Assembly: GCA_050084515.1 (NCBI GenBank)
Contig: CM114274.1
Coordinates: 5,766,001 to 5,830,000, forward strand
Reading direction: 5' to 3'
DNA: 64,000 bases
Source: Blasia pusilla
Lineage: Eukaryota > Marchantiophyta > Marchantiopsida > Blasiales
Below are positions 31,706-44,179 of this stretch, piece after piece. Position 1 is the stretch's first letter, and the number at the start of each line of letters is the position of its first letter. Under the pieces are notes generated by a model. That model was not told where the DNA came from. It did no database searches and saw nothing but the letters and a program-made list of their open reading frames with translations. The position numbers and the translations under genes are program-made.

Positions 31706-33469
31706 ATATTATAATGGCAGAACCTCCATGCATAATAAGACAAAATAGTGACACCATAAGAAAAAATAGCAATATGGTACTAATTTTTCCTTCGAGGTCT
31801 CATGTTGGTAGAGGTCGAGGAACTATACGCTATTAACTAGTTAATAGTGCATAGCAGGAGTATATTAACTAGTAGGTAATGACTCATACTAGGATGAAAA
31901 TGCATCTGATGAGGCATGAATTATAGAAGCGAGATACGAGCTAAAATATGCATCTTGAATGACAACAAAAATGAGCTAAAAGAAGATGATCAAACATAAG
32001 GTGGACATTGAGAAGAGCTCAATTCCCACAAGAGTTAGACTGCCAAGAGACTATAACCTCAGTTGAAATCTGAATGAGTTTTTGATAATTCTCCTTGTTT
32101 GAGGATATGATTGGTAAATCCAAGATGCATTTGTAATGAATAGAATGGCGTTGGATTGCGTGTGATGAGGCGGTTCCATGCCACTAAAGATCTAGAAAAA
32201 TGCACGAGCAAAACTCCTCTAGAACGATGTATAAGGAGGAAGGTTTCCAATAGAGTTGAAGCTTGAACACAACCTTCAAAACCATGGGGATGGAACCAAG
32301 GGCAAAAGATGGACCCGAGGTTGACATTGGTCTTTTGACACCAATCCAAGTCTTAGACCCTAAACTTGGATCCTCAATTTGGACCTAGATCCAGGGCTCA
32401 CATATTGAGTTCTTCTTACAGACTTGTTCAAGGTCTATCATGTAGATGGGATTTCCATATGCACTAGGATTTTTTCATATCCCCTAGTCAGACTCTATAG
32501 AGGAAGTCTATTCCAAGTCTTCAATGACTTTCCTATATTGGGGAGTGAGGAGTTGGATATACATCTGACCCCATTTAGGATTGTTGAAGTCGAAGGGTGA
32601 ACTCTGACCTAGACATATGGCTCGTTGTCCGAAACGACATGGCTAATATGATTGTAATAGGATACACATTAGTAACAAGATGTGAGGTGTTGGACACAAG
32701 CTTTTGTGACACACAATTTGATACTTTCCCATAAAGTTTAGGCTAGCCCAAAGAAAATAAAGACCTTATCCCTTGTTAGCATGCTAGTCTTATGGTGTCC
32801 CTTGGTTCCACTTGAGCCAAAGTGATATTAGTTAAAGACTTGAGCATCAAATAAGTAAGTGTCCTTTTCATGGAATAGATGAGGAGAAGCATTATTATCT
32901 TTGAAAGAAGAAGTATTATTTGCAAGTCCAAAGTACATACCAACTTTATATGGGTATTTAACATCGATAATTGAGTTTTGGTATGAATTTTCCTAACCTT
33001 TCTCCTTCCCTCTCTACATGATAATGTGAGTTGATTTGGAAGCCTTCAACCTTGGAGTGTAGTCTCAAAAAAAACGTTGATTTAGAAGCTTGGAACTTTG
33101 AAATTTTGGGTGTCTAATATTTTTTAAATCGCAAATTTGGAATTCAAGAAAGATCATGAATTTATTTGAGAGTCATAATGCACTCTTTCCGAGGTCAAGT
33201 CTCTCCCTTAGTTGCACATAGATGGAGCATCCAAGTGATCTTTATCTTGGGCAAGGTTTTGCATAAGCAAAATATTTGGTAAATTTTTTCGAAAACTTCA
33301 TGAATATTCAATCCCAAATTTCCCATTTGATATCCCATCATAGACCTGAAACCTACTTTTATACCTACATGGAAAAAAAACTTAAATATTAAAAAGAAAA
33401 CCCAAAAATTCCAAAGCATTCTATACCAAAAATTCTCTTAAACCTTGATGTTGGGTATGTTTGAAAAGA

Positions 33470-33971
33470 TGTCACGTCTTTTAGGATAGATCGGTGAGAT
33501 CTAGTACAATGCCTTCGTGAGTAGTGGAGGACAAGTTCAGTAGGTCGAGGATGACCTGCTGAGGCCTTGGGAAACTTGAGAGAGCAAGTTTCCCCTTCGT
33601 TTCGGCTCATTTGGAGCCATATTAAGGAATTTACTATTTTAGGTAAGTACCATTTTGAGTATATGATCGACTTTCTATTTTTGGTAAATGACCCTTGACC
33701 TCCTAGATCAGGTCAAGATCCAAGGAGGTGACTTGGAAGCATATGTTATCATGGAGAGAGCTTGGGAGAGGAGAGGGGTATACCTCAAGGAGAGAGAGCT
33801 TGAGAGCTCATTCTTTTTTTGTTGAACCTCTTGGCATGAGGCGGCGGAGCTATGGTCTTACTTGCCTTGTGTGTGTAACCCAAGCCTCTCATTAGGAGAG
33901 TGGGTTTGGTTTGACATTGAGAGAGACATGTGAGAACTATATTGTTGTCAGAGAGATTTGATCTTATTTTA
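33470..33971 (+). repeat. Block L1 of the second element copy
   Basis: Matches 6146-6658 along its length with frequent substitutions, ending GATCTTATTTTA. As in the first copy it is followed by leader sequence (CAAAGAGAGCATGAG) and not by block S, so the asymmetry is a family trait and not an accident of one copy. Confidence 0.8.
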
Positions 33972-35263
33972 CAAAGAGAGCATGAGTGAGTGAGCGAGCT
34001 TCATGGGGGAGCTCGCTGGTCACTCACTCATTTTGCAAGTTGGGGATTGTATTCCTCGTTCAGAGGTTCATGGGAGTGCTCACCGGAGCAAGAGCCGCTT
34101 ACTTATGATGTTTCCTTGGCCGATTTTTTTGTGTGGAAGAGTGGCGCGCGGAAGCGCTGCCCAATTTTTAATAGGGATTGAGTATGGGGGCAATTTCCCC
34201 CATTCCGGTGCTCTAAGGAGCACCATGTAGCTTTTTGATTTGTGTTCTCACATGTTTTACATTTTTGTTGGGAGAAATCAGCGTGGAAGCGCTGCCGAAT
34301 TATGTGTAGGAGAAAGAGACATTGGGCTTTATGACAATCCCCGTCAATTTTTACTGGAATGTCCGATTCCCAATATTTTTTGATGCTGTTATAGATCCTG
34401 AAGCTGTGTAGGCTATGCAACAAATGGTGCGCAAATTGGAGTTGCGAGAAAAAAATTATGGTCAATCTTGCAAAATTACCATTGCTAGGTGATTTTTAGG
34501 GTTAAATTGTTCAAACCCTAAACCAGCCGCCCCATCGGCGGCGGCCGTCGCCATCATAGTCATCGTCAACGGTCAATGATCAATCGTCACCATCAACGGT
34601 CAACCGTCACGGTCAACGGTCCACGGTCCATCGTCTGTCGTTGCCATCGCCTAGCACTGCTTAGAGCCGCGTTCGGCCGTTGTCCACCCTTTGGTTGCCA
34701 TTGCCGCCTTTACGGAGTGGAGGGTCTTCCACGACCATTGTTGATTCTCTGACTTGCGCCGCCACCACGTACTTTGGTTTGGCCGCCACCATCATCGTAG
34801 TTTTGTCATCAACCAGTGATGGCAGGTGACCTCGGGTTATGGTGTTTGAGTTTTTATTTCATGTTGCTATGTTGGGATTGGTAGCCGCTCGACGATGATT
34901 GAGTACCGTGCAGAGACGCCCGTAGCCGCAATGCGCTGCCGATTTCCGCGCCGTGCCGCATGTGGCCGCACCGCACCGTCTCGATCGCGGAGCCGCTCCT
35001 TCACTAAGGTGCAGAGCGTATGAATTGCTGATTGAGGAGGATATGCCGTCGAGTGCCATGCCGTATGTAGTTGTTCCATACCGCCAGTGCCGCACTGGAC
35101 CGCTGGATCTGCACTGCACATCGAGGAGGTTTGAGCAGCGTCAGTACGAGAGGAGTACAACTTGCTGATTGGAGGAGTTGTCTTCACGACCGAGTTGGGG
35201 TCGAGATTTGCACTTGCCGAGGAGCGACATCGATATTATTATTAGGTTACCCATTCTGGTCTT

Positions 35264-35546
35264 TGTCGTGCGCATACATATTGCTACATAACATACATCG
35301 CTGTCATCGAACACACACACAAGCGCACACGATCCCATGCTAACTCACGGCATCCATACACAGAGGCGAGAAGTACCAAATATCTCCAATAAAGTAAGAT
35401 CCAATCTCTCTCTACACCATCTCACACCATAGCTCTCAAAGGTGTGCACTCTCTCTCATGTCAAACAGAACCCACTCTCCTAATGAGAGGCTTGGGTTAC
35501 ACTCACAAGGCAAGGGACCATAGCTCCGCTGCCTCATGCCAAGAGG
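35264..35546 (-). repeat. Inverted partial L-S block inside the second copy
   Basis: The minus strand reads from CCTCTTGGCATGAGG in L through TTACTTTA into S and ends exactly at GCGCACGACA. The terminus joins leader sequence (GGTTACCCATTCTGGTC) without extra bases beyond a short T run. A junction exactly at the element end is what integrase-mediated joining would leave. Confidence 0.85.
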
Positions 35547-36655
35547 TACACTTGCTTGCGCCGGTTGATCAACATCACTCAGGGGTGACGAAGGGCTCAG
35601 GCTATCTAGTCATGGTACGCGATACTGGACCGTACCATACGGACACGGGTGCGGGAAGGGATGCTTCTTATGAACACCTCCCCTACCATGAGAGATGTTT
35701 TTAGGACCGCCTAGAACATTGAGCGCAACATGGCGGAGGAGAGCGTAGCCACCATGGGTTCTGGGCGAGAGCAGTCACGATTGTCTGCACCACCTGTGCA
35801 ACAACGTGGACTCCAAGATAGGTCGAATATGGCACCACGAGCTCAGGGAGGATATCGGGAGGCCGTGCCATAGAGACGTGCGCCTTCATATGCGGCTCAG
35901 CAATAGCCGCCTACTATTACTTGTTGGTCATGTGGTGGAGCCCATCATCATCGCGATTGGACTCGTCAAGGTCATGGACGTGTGCCTCCGCATGGAGAAG
36001 GAGATGGTCCTGCACCAAGAGGTTATCTGTGTGACTATTCTCAGAGGTATGGTCATACATGCGCCATGTGTTTCAGTTTACATCCTGACCTACATCCGGA
36101 CCAAGGAAAAGAGAGGGCACTACAGCGAGTACCCGGTCCGGGTGGGCTAGAGATCATGCACTAGGTGGTCCCGTTGGGGGACGAGGAGCTAGAGTTTCCC
36201 GAGAGGGTAGTGGAGCTGCCCATGGAGGAGGTAGAGTATCACCACCTAGACGCGTTGAGGGAGACGCTGAGCGTGAGGCTAAGATGGCTGCTAAGATACA
36301 TCAGCTACATAAGCAGATTGCTGCTATGGCATTGAGATTACCCGATGCCGGATCCGTGGCATCGACACCATATGGAGCAGCCAAAGATATGGAGGATCGT
36401 GGTTGGATGTGCGGGGTTGCCCAAATGGAGGCCGCCGTTTTTATGACCCGTGGAACAGCCATAGAGTGGGATCCACAGTGAGGGGAAGCTAGGAAACATA
36501 CTAGGCTTCCTCAATCTTTGACGTTGTTTGAGGCGACAAGGACCCCATCGATGGGTCCAAATCAGAGTTCCTGGAGAGTTGGTGATGTTGTTGGTGTGTA
36601 GGCACGAAGGGCGATGGGAGAAGCAAGTGCGACAACTCCTTTTGTCAAATTGATG
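35547..36655 (+). pseudogene. gag remnant of the second element copy
   Basis: Nucleotide similarity to 8637-9710 is continuous. It includes the GGGG-TGA frame break (about 35581), the EAQAI-type stretch, both zinc-knuckle regions (the first with ligands altered, the second as CDYSQRYGHTCAMC, so its second Cys is now Ser) and the coiled-coil-like segment KIHQLHKQIAAMALRLPDAG. Stops occur throughout. It cannot encode a working nucleocapsid. Confidence 0.75.
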
Positions 36656-36825
36656 AGCTCTCAATCGTTCCCTGACCCATAGGATCAGGGAACACAAGTC
36701 TAGACTTGGGATCCCATTGGCAATGCCTAAAAGGGACTCACATTTGTTATGGCTGACCCAAGCAAAAGCGCTATATTTACAATTTAATGTCTGGTTGCAA
36801 ATATTGATTAGTTTTTTGTCCGCGG

Positions 36826-37525
36826 CTTCCTCTGCATGGACATGTCCCTCAATCAAATCACTAGGCCAAGTGATGGCAGTGCTAAATGCTGCTAAGGTAG
36901 CCATCTCTCGTGGCCATTGCTCAATCACTACACCTGTGAATTGAACGGGTAATAAGCTAAGGCGCCCATCACCTAACTGCTATTGTGGTCTAGAGGACAC
37001 TGACTCATCCCAGTAATCCAGGGAAAACCCCATCGGGTATAACACTGCTCCACCAACCAAGGCGTCGTAGGACTCAACATTAGTCACTATCGCCTTGGCT
37101 CACACCACGGACTCATCAGTAGGATGTCTCGGGCGAATCCTCACCACGATCTTCTGTCCGGTGATATAGTGTGTGGTACTCGCTCCACCCAAGGATGTCT
37201 GTATCCAAAATGGACAACGCTCCACATCGACTCTCGTCAAGCCCAATCCTCTGAACGACGATTTCCCCAACATCAGGGATTGCACTCCTAAATCCAACAA
37301 GACGCGTTGTGGACTAAAATCTCTACCTCCGGGACTCACCAATTGGAAGACCTCTCCCCGGTTATCCAGCAACACAACACGAGGAGAAACCATGGCACGC
37401 TCTATCGCGGGTCTAGCGGGCATCTCCGCCATCCTAGCAGCCGCACCCTACCATGAATGTGACGTGGACGGCCCGAGCATCCGCTCTAAGGGCAGGTCCA
37501 TCACCTCCTTTGCGATCACATCCTC
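36826..37525 (-). pseudogene. Inverted protease block of the second element copy
   Basis: The minus strand matches about 9890-10590 of the first copy. The frame 37100-37432 reads MAEMPARPAIERAMVSPRV and then LLDLGVQSLMLGKSSFRGLG. The retropepsin triplet D-S-G is D-L-G here, which would abolish activity. A second minus-strand frame, 36338-36928, starts with real protease-region codons and then runs into unrelated DNA, so its 196-residue length is misleading. Confidence 0.75.
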
Positions 37526-37526
37526 T

Positions 37527-37811
37527 ACTTGGCATGAGGCGGGGGAGCTATGGTCTTGCTTGCCTTGTGAGTGTAACCCAAGCCTCTCATTAGGAGAGTG
37601 GGTTTGGTTTGATATTGAGAGACACATGTGAGAGTGCACACATATGAGAACTATAGTGTTGTGAGAGATTTTTGATCTTATTTTAATTGGAGATATTTTG
37701 GTACTTCTTGTCTCGTTGTCTGGATGCCATGAGTTAGCATGGGATTGTGCGTGTTTGTATGTGTGTTCGGTGACAGCGATGTATGTTGTGTAGAGATGTG
37801 TATGTGCACGA
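37527..37811 (+). repeat. Partial L followed by S, right end of the second copy
   Basis: Starts within L at CTTGGCATGAGG, runs through GATCTTATTTTA into S (TTGGAGATATTTTGG) and ends GTGCACGA before AAAAGA. This confirms that S is the outer end of the family. Confidence 0.85.
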
Positions 37812-40439
37812 AAAAGATGATTTCTATATATTTTTGGAAGTCTTAATTCCTTCCCCACAGCTAATTTCTTTGGAGTGTAGCAAGTAAAGTGAAATAATCA
37901 AACCTCTGGTTGTATTAAACTTAATACTTTCACGATTTGGAGATGCTTGATCCTATTAAAAAAGTCCATGCTTTGGTAACATGCATCTATATTAAGAAAA
38001 CTACCTCTTCATGCAAGGATATACGTCTACAATAATAGTAGTGAAAAATGATTTATACTCATGGCAAGAAATTTGACTCTCAATAATCAAATATTCAATA
38101 AAATGTGCAAGGTTTCATATTGTTGCAATGTCCTTCAATTATCTTTTGCATTCGATAATTGGTAGGGCCCATATGAATAGAACATGAAACTTGATTCTTG
38201 TGATGTAGGAATTGCCCACATATCAATTGCATCTCAATAGTTATCTATCAAGGCTCATAATTCATCCTCTTAGAAATAGAATTTCCAAATTTAAAAGGAT
38301 TTCAAATTTTTTGAACCAACCCTTCGATAGTGGAGAGCTTCTTTGAAGAGAACATCTCTAATAAGTGGAGATTGCCAATTGATATTGCAAGGATGAAATT
38401 GGCGACATGAAAAATTCAAACAAAAAAGGATTTATGAGAATGAGAGATATATATCTCTTCACGATTTATCAGGTATAACAAATTGTTCAAAATATCTGAA
38501 ATATAGCAATGCATAAAGTATTTCTGTGGAGAGAAGTAACATTCCGTCGACTACAATGTAATCTAAGATTTATTTACATTTATGTAAGATGTTCTTATAA
38601 CAACCAATCATCAAACAATGTGTAAGAGCCTCAAGCTAAATTTCAACAACAAAGATTTTAACAACTAAAAGGCTAAACAAAATAATAATAATAAAGCTAC
38701 AAAATTTTCACAATAACTTAAAATCCCAAATAAAGACATAATATAATTAGTTTTCAAAAAATTGATGATATATTAAAGGAGGAAACTTTTCTGATTTTTC
38801 CACTCTCTCTTATGTTTGATATGTGTCATCAAAGGAACAATATCTTTTTTTGAAATATGGGAAAAAGTAAATATTTTCAAAATTCCTCACATATTAAAGC
38901 ATGCAATCTTTGAGTAGTCTTGTTGCCTAATATGGACAAAGCACTAGATGCCCAACTAGTTTTCTTCCAACCAAGTAACATGCTTGCAAATCTTAGAAAA
39001 AAAATTGGATGATCCTCAAAAGTTTGGAGCTCAATAACTCAATAAGCTAAGCGTTCATGAAAGTGTAACACAATGAAATCAATATATTAATTTTATTTGT
39101 AAATTTGTAATTATTACTTGGTGTAGAGCATGGATTGTGGGTAAGGATTTTCTTCTCTAAGACTTGTAGATTTTAGAACTTTAAGAGAACATTTGTAAGT
39201 TTGCAAAACTTTTGATTCTTTTCCTTTTCCTTCTACCACTATCCAAAGTTAAAGTAAGAAGTATCCATCAAACTACTTAATAGTATCCTAGCCCAAAGGT
39301 AGATCTCAATTAACCTCCATTTCAAACTCCCTACTTATCTAGGTCTCTTGCTTATGTGATAATTATTTATTTTTCTTACATTACTAGGTTTTTATGATTT
39401 GATCATGGTTCCATCCTTCACCTAGGTTAGAGTCATGAAATTTTCTTTCGATGAGTTCGCATAGGAAAAGTATTGGTGGAGCATCATTTAATTGTCCAAT
39501 AAAAAGCATGTATACTTGCTTTGCTTAAGAATTAAACCCTATAATATCTATGTAAGATGGGATGAAATTTTATGCATCAAGAGTTTATTTTGTATGATCT
39601 TTTATTTATTTCCTTTGTTGGTGTAATCTTCTATGAACAGTTTGTTAATGAAGGGAGTGGAGGACATTAGAGTTTTCTTTCACATGTTTTGGACTCTTTC
39701 TTGATTCCTTGAAGTTTGTGAAAATTTGTATTGGAGTTCTTTGAGAAGGCATGAATTTTTTAAGTCATAAACTAGACTAATGGATTTTCCATTAGTGTGA
39801 GGGGAGCATATATTGGAGTAATCGAAAGTTATGCCACGAATAAACTTGTAAGAGGAGGATAGGTGATAGCTATTGAGGTCTAAACGCTATGGTTGTTGAG
39901 TCTTGAACACACAAGGTAGTCTATGCTAAATAACATAAAGTTATAACAACAAATATATTTTTGTAACATAATATATGGAATGTGATGTTATAAATATGGG
40001 ATTGGGCGCGTTCGGACTTTGGGATGGTGACAAGTTGAGATGTAAGTTTAGTCGTGGGGATGGTTGGGTACTTTTCTTAAGAAATGGAAGTACAAAAATC
40101 TATCTATGATTTGCTGCCACGTTCTATCCTCTCAACAACTTATGATTGTAAGGTGATTAAAGACCCTAGCCACTAACCAAATGACAAGCTAAATATAGGC
40201 CTCCATTAAAATATATTGCAAATGAATTATGTAAGCACTTTGCAACAATATATTTTATGATGGGACTTTTTTGTAAGTTATGGTCTACTACGTATGGGAT
40301 TTCTTTGCAAATGTCATGTAATCTCCTTGCATGATGGAAGTACAAAGAAAAATAAACTCATTTGGAATCTTGGGGAACATTGAAGAGGTCATCTATATTC
40401 CTGTAAATATACTTGAGTTGATGCATGGCTTTTTTTTCT

Positions 40440-40860
40440 CATCCTCTTATTGTAGTATTCCCCTCAAAGTATATCTTTTGAAGCATTTCGGTTACGTCTT
40501 GATTCTTTCTTCTAGGTGTGCTCAATTGTATCTTCTTTCTTTGACGTGCATATGAAAAAAATGAACGAATTCCCATGATGTGATCCGAGAGGAAATAGCA
40601 TGTATTTTATGTTCAACAACACACACAACCACTCAACGTTGAGTAAAGTTATTTTATGAGATTTTGTGAATCTGACTTTCATCTATTAAGTAATGCAGTG
40701 GGTTTTTATTGTCTATATTTTCACTTGGTGATGAGATGCATGTAGAAAAGGTTTTATGTATGATGCAACAACAAAAATAAAGGAATTAAGTTATATAGTG
40801 AGATTCAATTTTATTCATCAACTTGATAAATAAATTTTTAATGTATGGCGAGAAATTTTT
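40440..40860 (+). pseudogene. Strongly decayed fragment of the RT/endonuclease retroelement
   Basis: Words in the same order as in the 3.7-4.2 kb element can be traced: CGGTTACGTCTTG, CTAGGTGTG, ATGATGTGATCCGAGAG.A, CAACAACACACACAACC, and AAGGAATTAAGTTATATAGTGAGA. The last corresponds to the AAGGAGTTAAGTTATGTTGTGAGA region of the endonuclease domain. Large internal deletions and many substitutions remove any coding capacity. Confidence 0.55.
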
Positions 40861-42487
40861 AGTTTGCAATGTTGAAACACTAGTGTGAGAACGCCCATTT
40901 ATCAAAGTAGTAAATTTTTGCCCGTGCGATGCACTCGGGGGTCTCACTTTCATAAATATGCCCCATCACGTGCGACAAAGTAAGGGGTTTTTTAATTGCG
41001 TCCCTTGGAAGACTTATTAAGTCTTGTGGGAAAACAATAGGGTTAAATTTATTCCATGGCACTCTTAAAAGAATAATAGGGTCTCTATATTAGTCGCCCT
41101 TCTATGGAAGACGTTCACATAAAATAGGGTTAATACACACAAAATATATATAATACATGTTTGCATAAAATTTCTCTGCATTTATTTCAAGTTTATTTTT
41201 ATAGAAATTTTCCTCCTTAGGTAGGAAATTCGTTGATTCTTTGCAGGGAAATTTAGAGGGAAAAAGATAGTCTTTTTTTTAAAATCGTTTCCCCCCTTAA
41301 CCATTTTCCCACTATTTCTGCCGAGTAGGCTTGAACCAAGTTTAGGTTTATCGGGTTTGGGTTTAGTTTTTTTGAGAAAACCTTCGAAGTAAAGATGAAT
41401 TTCCGCCACTCGAATGAGGAGCTTGCAAGCAGAGTGCGGGCAAGTTGTAGGGCCAGAAGGTTTGATGACCAAGCAAGCTTCATCAATCCTCTATTGAGTT
41501 CTTCTTGAATAGCTTGAGACATTTTTTATGATTGCAGAACCACTGGACTGGACAGACAGACTATGCTTCTGTGGAATTGTTTGTGTATGTCTATTGTTTC
41601 GACTTATTGTTGAAGTTGGTTTGCCATTCATCAGCTTATTGTTATCTGCCCCCTCGTTTTCACGAACCTGAAAAGAAGCCCAACGAAGCCAGATCCTAGG
41701 GATTTATTTCTGTCTCTAAATTCCATTACCAAATTCTTTAACCCTGATGGCTTCAAGGAAGGAAGCAATTCAAGAAAAGGTGGGTTTGCTTCCTCCAACG
41801 ATCTTGGACTAAGTTTGCTTTGTTGGGGCTTATGGGAGTCAAACCTCAAATGGAGAGAGTTGTTGGATGTGAAGGCCATACTGGATGATCAGACATGAGG
41901 AACTATCCACTTTGGTTGATGTTGGTAGTGATATTGCAGTTTTGTTAGAATCTGCATCAAACGTTGACCCTTCCACAAGATCAAAAAAGTCAAAGAAAGG
42001 GAAGGGAAAAGAGACACAACTTGCAGTGGAGGCACGAGTTGCAAAAAAGGAGTATTGGTTAGGGCGTATTGTGTTTATGATTCAAAAGAATGGTTCACAT
42101 TGGTCAAGACGTCATAGGGCCTCGAACTTATTGGACAGGCCTGTACCTCCTCCTAGATAGAAGGAAAGCATTTATCTTGTTATGTGTAATTGGTACAACT
42201 CTTCTGCCCATGGTAACAACAAAATTGTGTTCACTTATGATGCAATAGATGACATTGTGCAATGGATTGATATTGAAATGGTGATTTCTAATGTGAACTT
42301 GACAATGAAATCAAGGATACAAGATAGAATATTTATACTAGATTCAGCTGATTTACATGCTTTGACTACATACATTCAGAGTGTGAGTTGTTTATGTTTG
42401 AGACATGTTGGATTCAATCTTTTTCTGTATTGTGCTTAGAGTGTAGTTGACATTATTGGACTATGAGTAGGATAGTGGGAGGGAGTA

Positions 42488-42560
42488 GGCTAGGGGGGTG
42501 ACAGATTGGTTGATTGAGCTTCTTGGTCAATTAGGGGTTCAATTCCCCTCTATCATAGTG
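42488..42560 (+). other. tRNA-like Pol III promoter boxes (possible SINE or tRNA relic)
   Basis: TGACAGATTGG at about 42499 fits an A box. GGGTTCAATTCCC at about 42534-42547 fits a B box and forms a 5-bp T-arm (AGGGG/CCCCT). The acceptor stem does not close at normal tRNA length, and no intact anticodon arm is seen. A pyrimidine-rich run follows at about 42590-42610. A tRNA-derived SINE head is the simplest reading. Confidence 0.3.
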
Positions 42561-44106
42561 CGAGGATGATATGTTGGATGTTAATTTAATTTGGTGCTTT
42601 TCTTTTCTTTCAAGGTCTTATTTATTTCAAGTGATTGTTTTACTTACAAGAATTTAGGGATATAAAAAATGAAAAATGATTCCCTTAAAATACATAAGGG
42701 TGAGCAAAAATGCAATTTTCACTTATAAGTTCGGGAGTCTAGACCCTAAAACGTCGTAGGTGATGTAGAGCCTTTAATTTAAAGACCGCCCCCGCGGAGG
42801 CGATGCACTGGGTGACTTGGGCTGAGATGATTGGGAATTAAAAAACTCACATATGGAATATGATAATGTGAAATTAGAGGACACACGATGAATAAAGTCT
42901 AATTTTTAAAAAGATGAAAAAAACTAGGAAAAATCCATTTTTTTGGTAAAACATCTAACTTGGCTTAAGAAAAATTTTCATATATTATCCTTTATTAATT
43001 TATTTTGAAAAAATTATCTCTTTTCCAATCCCCGTCTTTCAAGAAATAAAAGAAAATAACTTATTTTGATGAAATTTTTTCCCAAAAGAGGGATTAAATT
43101 TTTCCTCTGATTGAACTTGAAAGTTCAAAATAATATAGAAATAACTTGTCTTCCTTTAATTTGAAGAATAATTCTTGTCCCATTAGTGTCGTATTATCCT
43201 TTTCATTTTTTCCCAAAATAAAAATTAATTTTCCCTCAAAACTAAACTTTAAATATTGTTTGCATGAACCTTCAAAAATTAATTTTAAATTTTCAAATGA
43301 GGAAAGATTAAAAAAAATGAAAGAGACTCCATAAGATTTCATCGGGGAAGATGTTTGAATTTGATTTAATTACAAATAAATAATTATTATGAAAACCTTA
43401 CCCTTTCTTTTTTTTGCTTACTATAGGGTAAAATTCTTAAAATTCATGAATTCATGGAAAATTTTGATAGGGGTCTTCATAGTTTCTCAATTAGTAAAAC
43501 AATTCACTCATTTTGATCCAAAGTTTGTATCAAAATATTCTAAAAAATGGGAGAAAACAAAAAGTGAGGAATCACTGAAATTTATTACAAAACTTAGAGA
43601 TAAAAAGTGTAGTCCGTCAGTGCGCTCACAGAACAGCTTCGATGGAACTAGAACATGGAGATAACTCGACATATGCGCTATCGCTGCGGTTCCTGACTAT
43701 TTCACTACTCGGGAAACAAGAGTTTTTTACATATTTTTTCTTCATTTTTATTAAAAGAATTATCTAGTAACGCTACTCCATAAACCACCTATTTCAAAAA
43801 GTGAATTTGTGTTCAATTATTTGAAGTGAATTTGTGTTCCATGAAAGACCATAGAACTCTTCCCAAGATGGGAGTCCCCATGTACTAAAACAAATGAACC
43901 CTTCGTTTATTACTAGTAACATCAAAATCACCTACCAACTTTTGAGCACCCATGCCCACACTCCTGAAACCATTCCCACCCGCATTTCTCCAAGTAAGAA
44001 GAACACGTTGGGTTTAAATGCCCTCCAATGCACACCACATAACTTAAAACGCCTATGCCTTTAGGCGACGCAGCGAAACAGACTATTTGCCTGAGAGCGC
44101 CCCGCG

Positions 44107-44179
44107 CGCCGCCCGGGGGGCTCGAACCCCCGACCACAAGGTTAAGAGCCTTGCGCTCTACCAACTGAGCTAGGGCGGC
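44107..44179 (-). tRNA. tRNA-Lys (anticodon CTT)
   Basis: On the minus strand 73 bases fold as a complete cloverleaf: acceptor GCCGCCC/GGGCGGC, D arm GCTC/GAGC, anticodon stem CAAGG/CCTTG, 5-base variable loop, and T stem GGGGG/CCCCC. The anticodon loop is CTCTTAA, so the anticodon is CTT, which reads AAG lysine codons. Discriminator base is G and there is no intron. The A box (TAGCTCAGTTGG) and B box (GGTTCGAGCCC) are intact. The 3' CCA is not encoded, as expected for a nuclear gene. The first run of four T downstream is about 60 bases away. The acceptor stem is all G-C pairs. Confidence 0.95.

Larger units (their letters stand above)
26620..33469. other. Intergenic, no gene seen; hairpins and AT-rich repeats
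   Basis: 26.6-29.8 kb is GC-balanced, with many stops and no recognised product, and holds the inverted repeats listed separately. At 29780-29830 a TTGAGGTTTATTTTAT tail like that of the 1.6-kb retroelement occurs without a coding region. 29.8-33.4 kb is AT-rich. TCTATACTACTAAT near 30091 and a CTAG end at 31704 could be the two ends of a small Helitron. Confidence 0.4.
33470..37811 (+). mobile_element. Second Ty3-type element copy, internally scrambled
   Basis: Both termini match the 6.1-kb element: TGTCACG at 33470 and the end of block S (GTGCACGA) at 37811. AAAAGA precedes the left end (33464-33469) and follows the right end (37812-37817), a candidate target-site duplication. Inside, in order, are L1 (33470-33971) and leader sequence matching 7355-7605 (about 34860-35260). 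Then come an inverted L-S block (35264-35546), gag matching 8637-9710 (35547-36655), ~170 bases of unrelated DNA, an inverted protease block (about 36826-37525) and a partial L with S (37527-37811). Methyltransferase, RT and integrase are absent. The copy is non-autonomous. Confidence 0.8.
37818..44106. other. AT-rich intergenic DNA, no intact gene seen
   Basis: Long AT-rich stretch with short open frames only. It contains the decayed retroelement fragment at 40.4-40.9 kb and a tRNA-like promoter at 42.5 kb, listed separately. Near 41.9-42.2 kb a 91-residue Lys-rich frame (KKSKKGKGKET) is present but resembles nothing I recognise. A hairpin-like CCCGTGCGATGCAC at about 40921 resembles Helitron ends, but the spacing to CTAG is too long. 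Confidence 0.4.

Noticed and set aside
36338-36928. 196-residue minus-strand open frame
   Set aside because: It is a chimera: about 40 residues of inverted protease-region sequence, the unrelated insert, then antisense gag.
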